Shown: positions 1-8,580 of the stretch, one piece after another
Position numbering within the stretch: the first letter of the stretch is position 1
Layout of the letters: each line of letters opens with the position of its first letter
NCBI RefSeq assembly: GCF_022662375.1
Contig: NZ_JAKNQL010000010.1
Location: 204,733-268,732, forward strand
Length of the DNA stretch: 64,000 nt
Source: Pseudomonas sp. CROZ-RG-20F-R04-15
GTDB taxonomy: Bacteria > Pseudomonadota > Gammaproteobacteria > Pseudomonadales > Pseudomonadaceae
Direction: 5' to 3'
Program-made: the position numbers and the translations under genes
Notes under the pieces: model-generated
Seen by the model: the letters and a program-made list of their open reading frames with translations, nothing else
What the model was told of the DNA's origin: nothing
The model's database searches: none

Positions 1-603
1 ATCAGCGATTTCCGTGAGTTCTTCCGCGCGCAAGGCACCGTCGACCGCTTCTTCGACAGCTACCTGCGTCCGTTCGTCAGCGGCGATCCGGGCAACTACC
101 GCATGCGCAGCGTCGATGGTCACAGCCTGCCGGTATCGAAGATGTACCTGGACCAAATGGCCGCAGCGCTGACGATTCGTCAGAGCTTCTTCTCGATCAA
201 CCCGGCCGAGCCGACCGTGCAGTTCAAACTGGAGCCGTACACCCTCGACCCGGCGGTCAGCCGTTCCGAGTTCAAGTTCGGCGACAAGACCATGGAATAC
301 CGCCACGGTCCGATCCTGCCAATGTCCTTCAAGTGGCCGACCGATGCTGAAGACGGTCGCACCAGTCTGGTCATGGACAAAATGGCCGGGCGCCCGATCG
401 GCATCGAGAAGAACTCCGGCCCATGGTCGCTGTTCCGTCTGTTCGACCTGATGCAGACCGAGTACCTGACCGGCCGCGACGTGCTGGTGCTGAAAGCCGA
501 TGTAGGTGGCCTGCGCGCCAACTACCTGCTGACCAGCCAGCGCACGCCGAACCCGTTCGACATGGGCGTACTGCGCACCTTCCGTATGCCGGTGCAGCTC
601 TGA
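1..603 (+). CDS. tssM: TssM (IcmF) C-terminal fragment, T6SS membrane complex
   Basis: The reading frame is open from the first base and ends at the TGA at 601-603, giving the last 200 residues of a larger protein. The sequence matches the periplasmic C-terminal region of TssM/IcmF: an opening stretch of the type F-x-x-F-F-x-x-x-G-x-x-D-x-F-F (FREFFRAQGTVDRFF) and a closing beta-rich domain ending in R-T-F-R-M-P. TssM spans the inner membrane and, with TssL and TssJ, forms the envelope complex on which the T6SS baseplate docks. Its stop codon overlaps the start of the downstream phosphatase by one base (TGATG), so the T6SS operon runs on. The N-terminal membrane and NTPase parts lie outside the window. 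Confidence 0.9.
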   Translation: MSDFREFFRAQGTVDRFFDSYLRPFVSGDPGNYRMRSVDGHSLPVSKMYLDQMAAALTIRQSFFSINPAEPTVQFKLEPYTLDPAVSRSEFKFGDKTMEYRHGPILPMSFKWPTDAEDGRTSLVMDKMAGRPIGIEKNSGPWSLFRLFDLMQTEYLTGRDVLVLKADVGGLRANYLLTSQRTPNPFDMGVLRTFRMPVQL

Positions 604-1331
604 TGCTGGTGGCCAGTGCCTGGCGCAGCGCGGCGCGGACCGACCCGGGCAAGGTGCGGGCGCGCAACGAAGATGCCTTCCTCGACTCGCCACAGCAGGG
701 GCTGTGGGTGGTCGCGGACGGCATGGGCGGTCATCAGGGTGGCGACATCGCCAGCCAGTTGATCGTCGCCAGCCTGGCTGAACTGCCGCAACACGAGGAC
801 TTCGACGAACGCCTCAAAGCCATTCGCCAGTGCCTGCACTGGCTGAACCGGCGTTTGGGGCAGGAGTTGACGGTCACCGCCGGGCGTCACGACAGCATCA
901 TGGGCAGCACCGTCGTCGCGCTGCTGGTGGAAGGCAATCGCGCGGCCTGCATCTGGGCCGGCGACAGCCGTTGTTACATGTGGCGCGGGCAGCGGCTGTA
1001 TCAGCTGTCCAAGGACCATTCGCTGCAACAGCAATTGATCGACGAGCAGCAAATGAGCGTCGAACAAGCGGCAGCACACCCGGCGGCTCAGGCGTTGACC
1101 CGAGCCGTCGGCGCCGCCGAACAACTGACCCTGGATGTCCTCGAACTCGAGGTCTATCCGGGCGATGCGTTTTTGCTCTGCAGCGATGGTTTGTATCAGG
1201 GCTTGAGCAGCGATGCCCTCGGCAACGCTCTCAGCCTCAGCGCGCCGCACGTGGCGCTGGAACGTTTGTTCGACGGCGCTCTGCGTGGCGCCGCGCGCGA
1301 CAACCTGACAGCCGTGGTGATCCGCCAATGA
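603..1331 (+). CDS. stp1: PP2C-family Ser/Thr phosphatase of the T6SS (Stp1/PppA type)
   Basis: This 242-residue protein carries the PP2C metal-binding motifs in order: RNEDAF (residues 21-26), VVADGMGGHQGG (36-47), a central GDSR, SDGLYQGLS and a terminal DNLTAVVI. The family is a Mn/Mg-dependent phosphatase that removes phosphate from Ser/Thr residues. In T6SS clusters it counteracts the partner kinase in post-translational control of secretion. The ATG at 603 is chosen because it overlaps the tssM stop by one base; a longer in-frame extension upstream would run through tssM. Its own stop overlaps the kinase start (ATGA), so phosphatase and kinase are translationally coupled. Position and order match stp1 of the P. 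aeruginosa H2-T6SS. Confidence 0.92.
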   Translation: MLVASAWRSAARTDPGKVRARNEDAFLDSPQQGLWVVADGMGGHQGGDIASQLIVASLAELPQHEDFDERLKAIRQCLHWLNRRLGQELTVTAGRHDSIMGSTVVALLVEGNRAACIWAGDSRCYMWRGQRLYQLSKDHSLQQQLIDEQQMSVEQAAAHPAAQALTRAVGAAEQLTLDVLELEVYPGDAFLLCSDGLYQGLSSDALGNALSLSAPHVALERLFDGALRGAARDNLTAVVIRQ

Positions 1332-2329
1332 CTGAAATCGAATCCTCAGTCGATGACTTACTGATGAGCGAAGAACAGGCCAACAACCTGACCTACTTCG
1401 CCTTCGCCAAGGAAAACAAGGCAGAGCCTTTGCTGGCGCCGACCAAGGCCAGCATCGGTGCACTGCCGGATGTACTCGCCGGTCGCTACCACCTCGAGCG
1501 TCTGCTCGGGGCCGGTGGCATGGGCGCCGTTTACCGGGCGCGGGATCTGCTGCACGAACAGTTCGGTGATCCCGATCCTTACATCGCGCTGAAAATCCTC
1601 AGCGAAGAATTTGCCGAATCGCCGGACGCCAGTGCCTTGCTCTACAGCGAGTTCGCCCTGACCCGACGCCTGCGCCACGACAACGTCGTGCGTGCACACA
1701 CTTTTGAAGTCGACACCGACTGCCAGCGGGCCTTCATCACCATGGAATACATGCGTGGCCTGACCCTGGACAAATTGCTCTGCGAGCGGCCCCTCGGCCT
1801 GCCGTGGCAAGAACTGCGCGACATCGTCCTGCCGCTGCTCGACACGTTGGCCTACGCCCACGGTCGCGGCGTGCTGCACGGTGACCTGAAACCGAGCAAC
1901 GTCATGCTCAGCGAAGACGGCTTGCGTCTCTTTGACTTCGGCCTCGGTCAGGCAGAGGAGGGCGTGTTGCCCGGCCTGCCACACCTGAGCCGCGAACGCT
2001 TCAACGCCTGGACCCCGGGCTACGCCGCCCCCGAACTGCTTGAGGGCCAACCGTTGTCGGCCAGCGCGGACGTGTACGGCGTGGCCTGCGTGATCTATGA
2101 ATTGGCGGGCGGCAAACACCCGTTCCGCCGCTTGCCCTCGACCCAGGCCCGCGACGAGCATCTGGAGCGCGAGCTGCAAGCACCGGCGAATTTACCCAAA
2201 CACGGCTGGCCAGCGCTGCGAACCGCGCTGAGCTTCGACCCGGCAGAACGCACCATCACTGCCCAACAATTGCGTGACGCCTTGGGCGCCACTTCGTCCT
2301 GGCTGCAACGGTTGCGACTTCGGGCCTAA
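1328..2329 (+). CDS. stk1: T6SS Ser/Thr protein kinase (Stk1/PpkA type)
   Basis: A 333-residue Hanks-type kinase. Visible elements are the glycine loop GAGGMGAVY (61-69), the ATP-binding lysine in ALKIL (K89), the catalytic loop HGDLKPSN (184-191, Asp186), the DFG at 203-205 and an APE-like AAPELL further on. The family phosphorylates T6SS regulators such as Fha on Thr, opposing Stp1. There is no transmembrane segment or periplasmic sensor domain, so it is a short cytoplasmic form, unlike the longer membrane PpkA of H1-type systems. The start at 1328 is fixed by the 4-base overlap with stp1. The first 50 residues are an acidic, probably flexible N-terminus. Confidence 0.92.
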   Translation: MTEIESSVDDLLMSEEQANNLTYFAFAKENKAEPLLAPTKASIGALPDVLAGRYHLERLLGAGGMGAVYRARDLLHEQFGDPDPYIALKILSEEFAESPDASALLYSEFALTRRLRHDNVVRAHTFEVDTDCQRAFITMEYMRGLTLDKLLCERPLGLPWQELRDIVLPLLDTLAYAHGRGVLHGDLKPSNVMLSEDGLRLFDFGLGQAEEGVLPGLPHLSRERFNAWTPGYAAPELLEGQPLSASADVYGVACVIYELAGGKHPFRRLPSTQARDEHLERELQAPANLPKHGWPALRTALSFDPAERTITAQQLRDALGATSSWLQRLRLRA

Positions 2330-2357
2330 CGGATGACATTCGAACAGGGAGCACTTT

Positions 2358-4394
2358 ATGTTCAACCCAGCTAACGAAACCCACTTCAGCCTCAAGGTCG
2401 AAGACTACGTCGGCGACCTGCAAGTGCTGTCGTTCACCGGCACCGAAGGCATCAGCCAGCCGTTTCGCTTCGACTTGGAATTGGTCAGCGAAAACCCTGA
2501 TCTGGACCTCGAACAACTGCTGCACAAGCAGGCGTTTCTCGCATTCGATCCACAAGGCTCGGGCATCCACGGGCAGATCTACCGCGTCGCCCAAGGCGAT
2601 GCCGGCAAGCGCCTGACCCGCTACAAAGTGTCGATGGTGCCGCAACTGCAATACCTGCATCACCGAACCAACCAGCGCATCTACCAGCAGATGTCGGCGC
2701 CGAAAATCATCGCGCTGATCCTCGAAGAGCACGGCATCAAGGGCAACGCCTACAGCTTCCAGCTCAGCCAGCCGTGCCCAGATCGCGACTACTGCGTGCA
2801 GTACGACGAAACCGACCTGCACTTCGTCCAGCGCCTGTGCGAAGAGGAAGGCATTCACTACCACTTCCAGCACAGCGACAAAGGCCACCTGCTGGTGTTC
2901 GGCGACGACCAGACCGTGTTCCCCGACCTCGGCCAGCCGACCGCGTACGTGCAGGGCAGCGGCATGGTCGCCGAAGAACCGGTGATCAAAGGCTTCAAGC
3001 TGCGCCTGGAAACCCGCACCAGCCGCACCACGCGCCGCGACTACGACTTCGAAAAACCGCGCCTGCAAATGGAAGCGGCCTACAAACCGGACGGCGAGAG
3101 CACCGAGCCAGATCTCGAAGACTACGACTACCCCGGCCGCTTCATCGACCGCGCCCGTGGCAAGTTCCTCAGCCAACGCGCCCTCGAACGCCATCGCGCC
3201 GACTACCGTCAAGCCGAAGGCCGTGGCGACCAGACCAAACTGGTCAGCGGCCACTTCATGGCCATGTCCGACCACCCCCGCAGCGAGTGGAACGACCTGT
3301 GGCTGCTCACCGAAATCTTCCACGAAGGCAAACAGCCGCAAGTCCTCGAAGAAGGCGTGACCAGCGACACCACCGACAACAAGGACGACTTCCACCAGGG
3401 CTACCGCAACACCTTCCTCGCCACCCCGTGGGACGTGTTCTACCGCCCAGCCCTCGAACACCCGAAACCGCGCGTCCTCGGCAGCCAAACCGCCATGGTC
3501 ACCGGCCCCAAAGGCGAAGAAATCCACTGCGACCAATACGGCCGCATCAAAGTCCAGTTTCACTGGGACCGCGAAGGCCTCGCCGACGACAAAACCAGCT
3601 GCTGGCTGCGCGTCTCCAGCTCCTGGGCCGGCGACCGCTACGGCGCCATCAGCATCCCGCGCATCGGCATGGAAGTCCTCGTCACCTTCCTCGAAGGCGA
3701 CCCCGACCAACCGCTGGTGACCGGCTGCCTGTACCACAAGGAAAACCCGGTGCCGTACGCCCTGCCGGCGAACAAGACTCGCAGTGTGTTCAAAACACTC
3801 AGCTCGCCGGGGGGCGGTGGGTACAACGAACTGCGCATCGAAGACAAGAAAGGTGCGGAGCAGATCTACATTCATGCGCAGCGTGACTGGGATGAAAACG
3901 TCGAGCATGACCAGAAGATTCGGGTCGGCAATGAACGTCACGACACGGTGGTTAAGAACACCTACACCGAGCTGAAGGCTGAAGAACACCGCACCACTAT
4001 CAGCGACCGCAAGATTGAAGCGAAGCTGGATGATCACCTGACGGTGGGGCAGAACCAGCATGTGAAACTGGGGACTGCGCAACTGACCAGTGTGGGGAAA
4101 GAGATTCACCTCAAGGCTGGGGACAAGATTGTTATTGAGGCGGGGACGGAGCTGACCATTCTTGGGGGTGGGAGCTTTATCAAGCTGGATGGCGGTGGGG
4201 TGACGGTGGTTGGGCCGGTGATCAAGATCAATGCGGGTGGTTCGGCTGGTTCCGGCACGGGGATCGGGATTAAACCGCCGGTGCTGCCGGGGGCGGCGGA
4301 TAAGGATAAGGCGGGGAGTTTGATGGATCAGGCGTTGGGGAATGCGGTGCCTGAGAAGGTTAAACCGAAGGCTTTTTTTGTGTTTTCCGAATGA
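2358..4394 (+). CDS. vgrG: VgrG (TssI) T6SS spike protein
   Basis: A 678-residue VgrG. The N-terminal part (about 1-370) resembles the phage gp27/gp44 hub fold. A gp5-like OB-fold follows around 385-470, recognisable by KGEEIHCDQYGRIKVQFHWDR, SSWAGDRYGA and PRIGMEVLVTFLEGDPDQP. The tail is a repetitive beta-helix needle with TSVGKEIHLKAGDKIVIEAG-type repeats. VgrG trimers cap the Hcp tube and carry effectors. The needle ends without an added enzymatic domain, so the cargo is probably encoded downstream. The start has a GGAG ribosome site at about 2348. Its stop overlaps the next gene by 4 bases (ATGA), tying the spike to the effector cassette that follows. Confidence 0.95.
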   Translation: MFNPANETHFSLKVEDYVGDLQVLSFTGTEGISQPFRFDLELVSENPDLDLEQLLHKQAFLAFDPQGSGIHGQIYRVAQGDAGKRLTRYKVSMVPQLQYLHHRTNQRIYQQMSAPKIIALILEEHGIKGNAYSFQLSQPCPDRDYCVQYDETDLHFVQRLCEEEGIHYHFQHSDKGHLLVFGDDQTVFPDLGQPTAYVQGSGMVAEEPVIKGFKLRLETRTSRTTRRDYDFEKPRLQMEAAYKPDGESTEPDLEDYDYPGRFIDRARGKFLSQRALERHRADYRQAEGRGDQTKLVSGHFMAMSDHPRSEWNDLWLLTEIFHEGKQPQVLEEGVTSDTTDNKDDFHQGYRNTFLATPWDVFYRPALEHPKPRVLGSQTAMVTGPKGEEIHCDQYGRIKVQFHWDREGLADDKTSCWLRVSSSWAGDRYGAISIPRIGMEVLVTFLEGDPDQPLVTGCLYHKENPVPYALPANKTRSVFKTLSSPGGGGYNELRIEDKKGAEQIYIHAQRDWDENVEHDQKIRVGNERHDTVVKNTYTELKAEEHRTTISDRKIEAKLDDHLTVGQNQHVKLGTAQLTSVGKEIHLKAGDKIVIEAGTELTILGGGSFIKLDGGGVTVVGPVIKINAGGSAGSGTGIGIKPPVLPGAADKDKAGSLMDQALGNAVPEKVKPKAFFVFSE

Positions 4395-5434
4395 TGAGTG
4401 TCGTGATGACAACAAACAGGTACGTAAGGCAGATGAAGTGGTTTTCGATTGTTTTGTTGTGCTGGGGCATGACTTCGGGGGCCTTTGCCTCTTCGTCCAG
4501 CACCGCCCAATGCCCAAGCGGCAATTTTGCTGATTTCGTAAAAGTTTTTGCATCTGAGCCAGAGACACAGAAAGCGTTTATTGCGTCTCCTGTGAAGCAT
4601 GTTCACGTGATAGCTGATGGGAAAATACCGAAGGTTGTCGAACGGAGCTTGGGCTCGATTTCCGCCGATGAGTTGAAGGTGCTGCTTCCGGAAAATGCTG
4701 CCAAATTGGGTCTCACTATTGAAACCAAGGTGCCTGACAGGGTGGTCGTCCGAGATGAGGCGGGCCATTTTTTGAAGATTTTTCTTTTCAAACACAGTGA
4801 TTGCTGGGCTCTGAATCGAGTGGAGAACTGGGCAATCGATGCGGTCATGGAAGAGATCACTCAGTCTGAGAAACTAACGCCAGGTGAGCTAGAACTCAAA
4901 AAAGGCGTCATATTTGACAGACTGGTCAATAAGGCGTCTCCAGCATCAGGTATCTCTTTATACGCTGCGGCATTGGATAGCTATTTAGATGGTGCCCAGA
5001 AGGGTTCGGCGCAAGCAGCATTTGCTGCTGCGGGAATCAGTCTTTCTGGGCAAGCGCCACGCTTGGAGAATTTCAGAATCCTGGCGTTATTGATTCAAGC
5101 TTCAGAACAAGTTCCGGATGCCGGCTTGACTCTCGCAGATTTTTATTGCGATGAGGGTGAGTACGACGAAAATCACGGTTGTATTAACCCCAAAGAATCA
5201 ATAGCGACATTGGAGCGTGCCGCCCGCCTAGGTTCGACTAACGCACTGATTCGATTAGGTGAAGTGTACGAAGCGGGAGCCCTCGTAGCTGCTGACTTGC
5301 CTCGCGCGATGGCGTGTTACCGGAAGATCCAGAAAACCGATCCTAACACGGCTACCGCGTTGGTTGAGCGCTTGGCAGCCCGAGGCGTCGTCAGCGATAA
5401 CTCTATTCAATGTTTTGAAGCAGGAAGCTTTTGA
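4391..5434 (+). CDS. Secreted Sel1-repeat protein between vgrG and effector, candidate immunity protein
   Basis: 347 residues. A hydrophobic segment (FSIVLLCWGMTSGAFA) predicts export to the periplasm; an alternative start at 4433 would give a more standard signal peptide. The mature protein opens with a module beginning CPSGNFADFVKVF and ending near CWALNRVENWAID. Alpha-helical Sel1-like repeats follow (ARLGSTNALIRLGEVYEAG, DLPRAMACY). The first module recurs in the genes at 12146-13522 and 20455-21453. It overlaps vgrG by 4 bases and the effector by 1 base, so the three should be co-translated. A periplasmic protein coupled to a cell-wall-degrading effector is the usual layout of a T6SS immunity protein; that role is inferred. 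A cytoplasmic adaptor role is less likely because of the signal peptide. AT-rich coding sequence. Confidence 0.75.
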   Translation: MMSVVMTTNRYVRQMKWFSIVLLCWGMTSGAFASSSSTAQCPSGNFADFVKVFASEPETQKAFIASPVKHVHVIADGKIPKVVERSLGSISADELKVLLPENAAKLGLTIETKVPDRVVVRDEAGHFLKIFLFKHSDCWALNRVENWAIDAVMEEITQSEKLTPGELELKKGVIFDRLVNKASPASGISLYAAALDSYLDGAQKGSAQAAFAAAGISLSGQAPRLENFRILALLIQASEQVPDAGLTLADFYCDEGEYDENHGCINPKESIATLERAARLGSTNALIRLGEVYEAGALVAADLPRAMACYRKIQKTDPNTATALVERLAARGVVSDNSIQCFEAGSF

Positions 5435-8400
5435 TGAGCACAGGACTACTTGAGCAAAGGCAGCAATATCGCACTGGTTATGAGTATGGCCCTTTCAAGG
5501 GCGAGACTGACCATGATAACAATGGCAAGAAGGAAATTGACTGCTCCGGGCTTCTGTATCGAATGCTTAAGGATGCTGGATATACGATCCCTTACCTCAC
5601 AACATCAGGGTTAAATACCGACACTACTTATTTTGATGTGATCCCACTCGCGGAAGTACAGCCTGGCGATATTGCGCTGTGGATAAACTTTCATGGGCAC
5701 ACTGGGGTCATCGAAGACATCTCCGGATCGCCTGTTCGAGATCGGGGGAATTTCTTCGGTTCACAGTCTTCAAACGGACCGAAATCTGCCAAATATGGGG
5801 TGGGCAGTGGTTACTGGCCAATGCCTGAAAAGTTTTTACGCCCGAGGCCCCAATTCAGAGGCGCACAACCAGCACCCGCACCTAATCCTGCGCCGGCCCC
5901 TGCACCGGCAGGCCCAGCTCCGCTGATGAGCTTCCAATATCCATTCCGTAAACCAGATGGCAAGCAGTTCACTGGGGCTGACGAAGTATATAAGGTACTA
6001 GAGAGCGAAGTATCTGGTCATTATTTGTTAGGTAGTAACAAATTCTGGCATGGCGGACTACATGTTAGCAATGCAAGCGCTCCCCAATGTGTATTGGATG
6101 AACCATTACGGTGTATGGCTGATGGTGAAGTCGTTGCTTATCGCCTAAATAAAGAATATCTAGAATCATCATTTGATGCAGGTGGGAGTTCAAAAAAATT
6201 AAAGTATTCGAATTCTTTCTGTCTGGTCCGGCACGAGTATAAGTCTGCACCTAATCCAGAAGAAGGGGCGAATAAGGGGAAGCAAAATAAGCTGACATTC
6301 TATAGCCTATATATGCATTTGCTACCGTTTGATCGTTATCCTATACCTCCTGAGGAAGCGCCTAAGCCGAAAGTGACAATGCAGGTCAATGATTTTAAAG
6401 CATATGACGAATTGCCAGTGTCATCTAGTATTGTGTCTGTGGGTAAGTTAAATAAAGACTCGAAACTTGAAATCTTAGATCAAAGTCCGGTCGCGGGTAC
6501 AGACCGAATTTATGCTAAAGGTAAAATCATATCTGGAAGTGTGCAGCTAAACTCACAAAAGACACGAGAAGTAGGGAGTGAAGTCTGGTTTGCGTACTTA
6601 AAGGCCGGCGAACCCTATAAAAACAACGCCGGTGATAGAGTTTGGTTGGAAGAAAAGGTACCAGAGCGAGAGCGGCCAACCTATTGGCAGGGCAAGGTTC
6701 ATGGGACAGTAGTTAATAAGCTTCCCCTTTTCGATGCACCGTCAGATCCTACTAATGGCAAGCCGGCGGGTGCTTCGCTCGGTGCCTTGCAGTTGATGAT
6801 GAACAGCGTCGTAGCTTTTGATAGTCAAAAAGTTTTGAATTTAGTTGTCGGGCCATCCCTGCAGCGTATGGCCGAATGCACGATGGTGAGTGGTGGTCCG
6901 GTCGCCACAGGAAATGTGCCACCGACATTCTGGGCGTGTGTTGAAAATACTTCGGAAAATAATGTTCTAAAATGGAGTGTAGCTGAACCGGCATCTGTTG
7001 ACACTGTTTTGAACATAGGAGTTGGAATTAAGGCGGGAGATCCTGTCGGTTACCTTGGGCAAATGGAGAATGTCACTGAAGCTGGGGAGGTTAGTAGTAA
7101 GTTCCAAGCCCATATAGAAATTTTTACCGCTGATACAGGTATAGAAGACTTTTTGAATAATACTGCTGCCTTAAAAGTTGGCAGACAGTATTTGTATTTA
7201 GCCAAAAATTCTCTGGTTAAGTTAAAGGCCCCAGCCACTGGGGAAGTTTCTCTGAAAGAACTGCATGCTGTAGAGTTAAGCAAAGCGCCGATTTATAAAG
7301 ATACACAAGAGTGGTATGAGATCAATGTAATAGACGAAGGGCAAAACGTGGCCGGTTTAGTACGTAAGGCTGGCGCCACCTTAATATCGCAGCATGATTG
7401 GGCGAAGCTGGGCTTTCAGATAGTGGAGGAGTCAAACGCTGCTGCTGATGGATTTCTCGATCCAAACGATATGCCCGTTTTCTTCAAAAGATTGTTTGAA
7501 AAAATCGATAAAGATAATAATAAAGAGATAGACGCATCAGAGTTGGCCGACGCGTTGAAGGATACTGACACACGCTCTCAATGGTCAAAGCTTGTCGCCA
7601 AGCATCCAACGGAATGGAAAGATAGAGCTAATCAACCAAAATGGGCTCGGTTGGATGATATTTTAGAGCATTCGCCAAAATTAAAGGCTCATGAAAAAGA
7701 GAGGATAGATAAATTTATCTTCTGGGATGAGCTATCTGGAAAAGCGTCAGTTGAATCCAGTCTAGTTTGGCACTTTCATCCGATAGAGTTCATAGCTGGG
7801 TTTACTTCATCGGCCGCGGAACTGATCTCTTTCGATCAAATGAAGAAAATGTTCCCAGACTCTACCGATCAAAAGCGTGAGGAGGTAAGGGGGTTATTTA
7901 ATAAGTATGCTGATCGATTTGAAATTAATACCGCGCCGAAAATGGCTCAGTTTTTTGCTCAAGTGAAGACCGAGGTTGGTAGCGCCTTGGTAGGTAAGGT
8001 AGAAGATCTTTGGTATTCAGCTGAAGCTCTCAGGTCTAAGTTTGGAAGGTATTTCAACACATATCCTGCGGAAGCTGAACTGTATGGATATAAACGCATT
8101 ACAATGGCGCAGTATAATGCACTAAGCCCTGCGGCAAAGAGCGCCTATACGATTCGTAAAAATAAAGCATATTCTCAATTCCCAAATGAAGACGAGATCG
8201 CGAAGCGTATTTATTGCTGCAACTCAGTTCAAGGTGGATTTGTATTGACTGCGGGTGGCTGTGAAGAAGGTAAGAAGTATAAAGGCAAAGGTTTTATTCA
8301 GCTGACGTGGAAATCAAACTATCAGGCGGTAGAGGACCGCTTAAAGCAAAAAATACCTGAGGAAACCATTGAAATGGTTTCCAATCCAGACCAGTTGCTG

Positions 8401-8580
8401 GATACAAAAATAGGATTATTATCGGCTATGGGGTTTTGGGATGTAAATAATATAAATAATCTAGTCGCGCCAAATACGGACTCTACTAATAAAATTACAG
8501 AGGTAGTTAATAAGCATACTGATAGTTATGCGGAGCGCAGGACTAATTTTACAGCGATTTATCAGGAGCTTAATAAATGA
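5434..8580 (+). CDS. Multidomain T6SS peptidoglycan-hydrolase effector (NlpC/P60, M23-like, EF-hand, GH19-like)
   Basis: 1048 residues with no signal peptide. Residues 1-135 resemble NlpC/P60 peptidases: catalytic Cys37 in DCSG, then PGDIALW and His89 in HTGVIED. A Pro-Ala linker spans about 145-163. The region 165-600 looks like M23/LytM: HGGLH (206-210), LYMHL, GDPVGYLG and a late QAHIEIF, but with a large insert and non-standard metal ligands. An EF-hand loop lies at 692-703 (DKDNNKEIDASE). The C-terminus (about 815-1048) resembles GH19 lysozyme/chitinase: candidate Glu847 in KTEVGS, WYSAEAL, and KGKGFIQLTWKSNY. Together these predict cleavage of both peptides and glycans of peptidoglycan. 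The ATG at 5434 overlaps the upstream stop (TGATG), with GGAAG before it. Strongly AT-rich and rich in ATA/TTA/AGA codons, so probably acquired. Confidence 0.85.
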   Translation: MSTGLLEQRQQYRTGYEYGPFKGETDHDNNGKKEIDCSGLLYRMLKDAGYTIPYLTTSGLNTDTTYFDVIPLAEVQPGDIALWINFHGHTGVIEDISGSPVRDRGNFFGSQSSNGPKSAKYGVGSGYWPMPEKFLRPRPQFRGAQPAPAPNPAPAPAPAGPAPLMSFQYPFRKPDGKQFTGADEVYKVLESEVSGHYLLGSNKFWHGGLHVSNASAPQCVLDEPLRCMADGEVVAYRLNKEYLESSFDAGGSSKKLKYSNSFCLVRHEYKSAPNPEEGANKGKQNKLTFYSLYMHLLPFDRYPIPPEEAPKPKVTMQVNDFKAYDELPVSSSIVSVGKLNKDSKLEILDQSPVAGTDRIYAKGKIISGSVQLNSQKTREVGSEVWFAYLKAGEPYKNNAGDRVWLEEKVPERERPTYWQGKVHGTVVNKLPLFDAPSDPTNGKPAGASLGALQLMMNSVVAFDSQKVLNLVVGPSLQRMAECTMVSGGPVATGNVPPTFWACVENTSENNVLKWSVAEPASVDTVLNIGVGIKAGDPVGYLGQMENVTEAGEVSSKFQAHIEIFTADTGIEDFLNNTAALKVGRQYLYLAKNSLVKLKAPATGEVSLKELHAVELSKAPIYKDTQEWYEINVIDEGQNVAGLVRKAGATLISQHDWAKLGFQIVEESNAAADGFLDPNDMPVFFKRLFEKIDKDNNKEIDASELADALKDTDTRSQWSKLVAKHPTEWKDRANQPKWARLDDILEHSPKLKAHEKERIDKFIFWDELSGKASVESSLVWHFHPIEFIAGFTSSAAELISFDQMKKMFPDSTDQKREEVRGLFNKYADRFEINTAPKMAQFFAQVKTEVGSALVGKVEDLWYSAEALRSKFGRYFNTYPAEAELYGYKRITMAQYNALSPAAKSAYTIRKNKAYSQFPNEDEIAKRIYCCNSVQGGFVLTAGGCEEGKKYKGKGFIQLTWKSNYQAVEDRLKQKIPEETIEMVSNPDQLLDTKIGLLSAMGFWDVNNINNLVAPNTDSTNKITEVVNKHTDSYAERRTNFTAIYQELNK

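Noticed and set aside
423..602. Upstream extension of the phosphatase gene
   Set aside because: It would lie wholly inside tssM. The ATG at 603 gives the conserved PP2C N-terminus and a 1-base overlap.
830..1327. Upstream extension of the kinase gene
   Set aside because: It overlaps the phosphatase gene and yields Arg-rich nonsense. The ATG at 1328 is coupled by ATGA.
2256..4568. Long minus-strand open frame of 770 codons opposite vgrG
   Set aside because: It is a mirror of the GC-rich vgrG codons. Its product is a low-complexity Val/Ala/Phe/Asp-rich string with no domain, and vgrG on the other strand is unmistakable.
4391..5434. The gene after vgrG as a T6SS adaptor/chaperone (DUF4123 or DUF1795 type)
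   Set aside because: It has a signal peptide and Sel1-like repeats, and none of the adaptor motifs. A cytoplasmic adaptor would not be exported.
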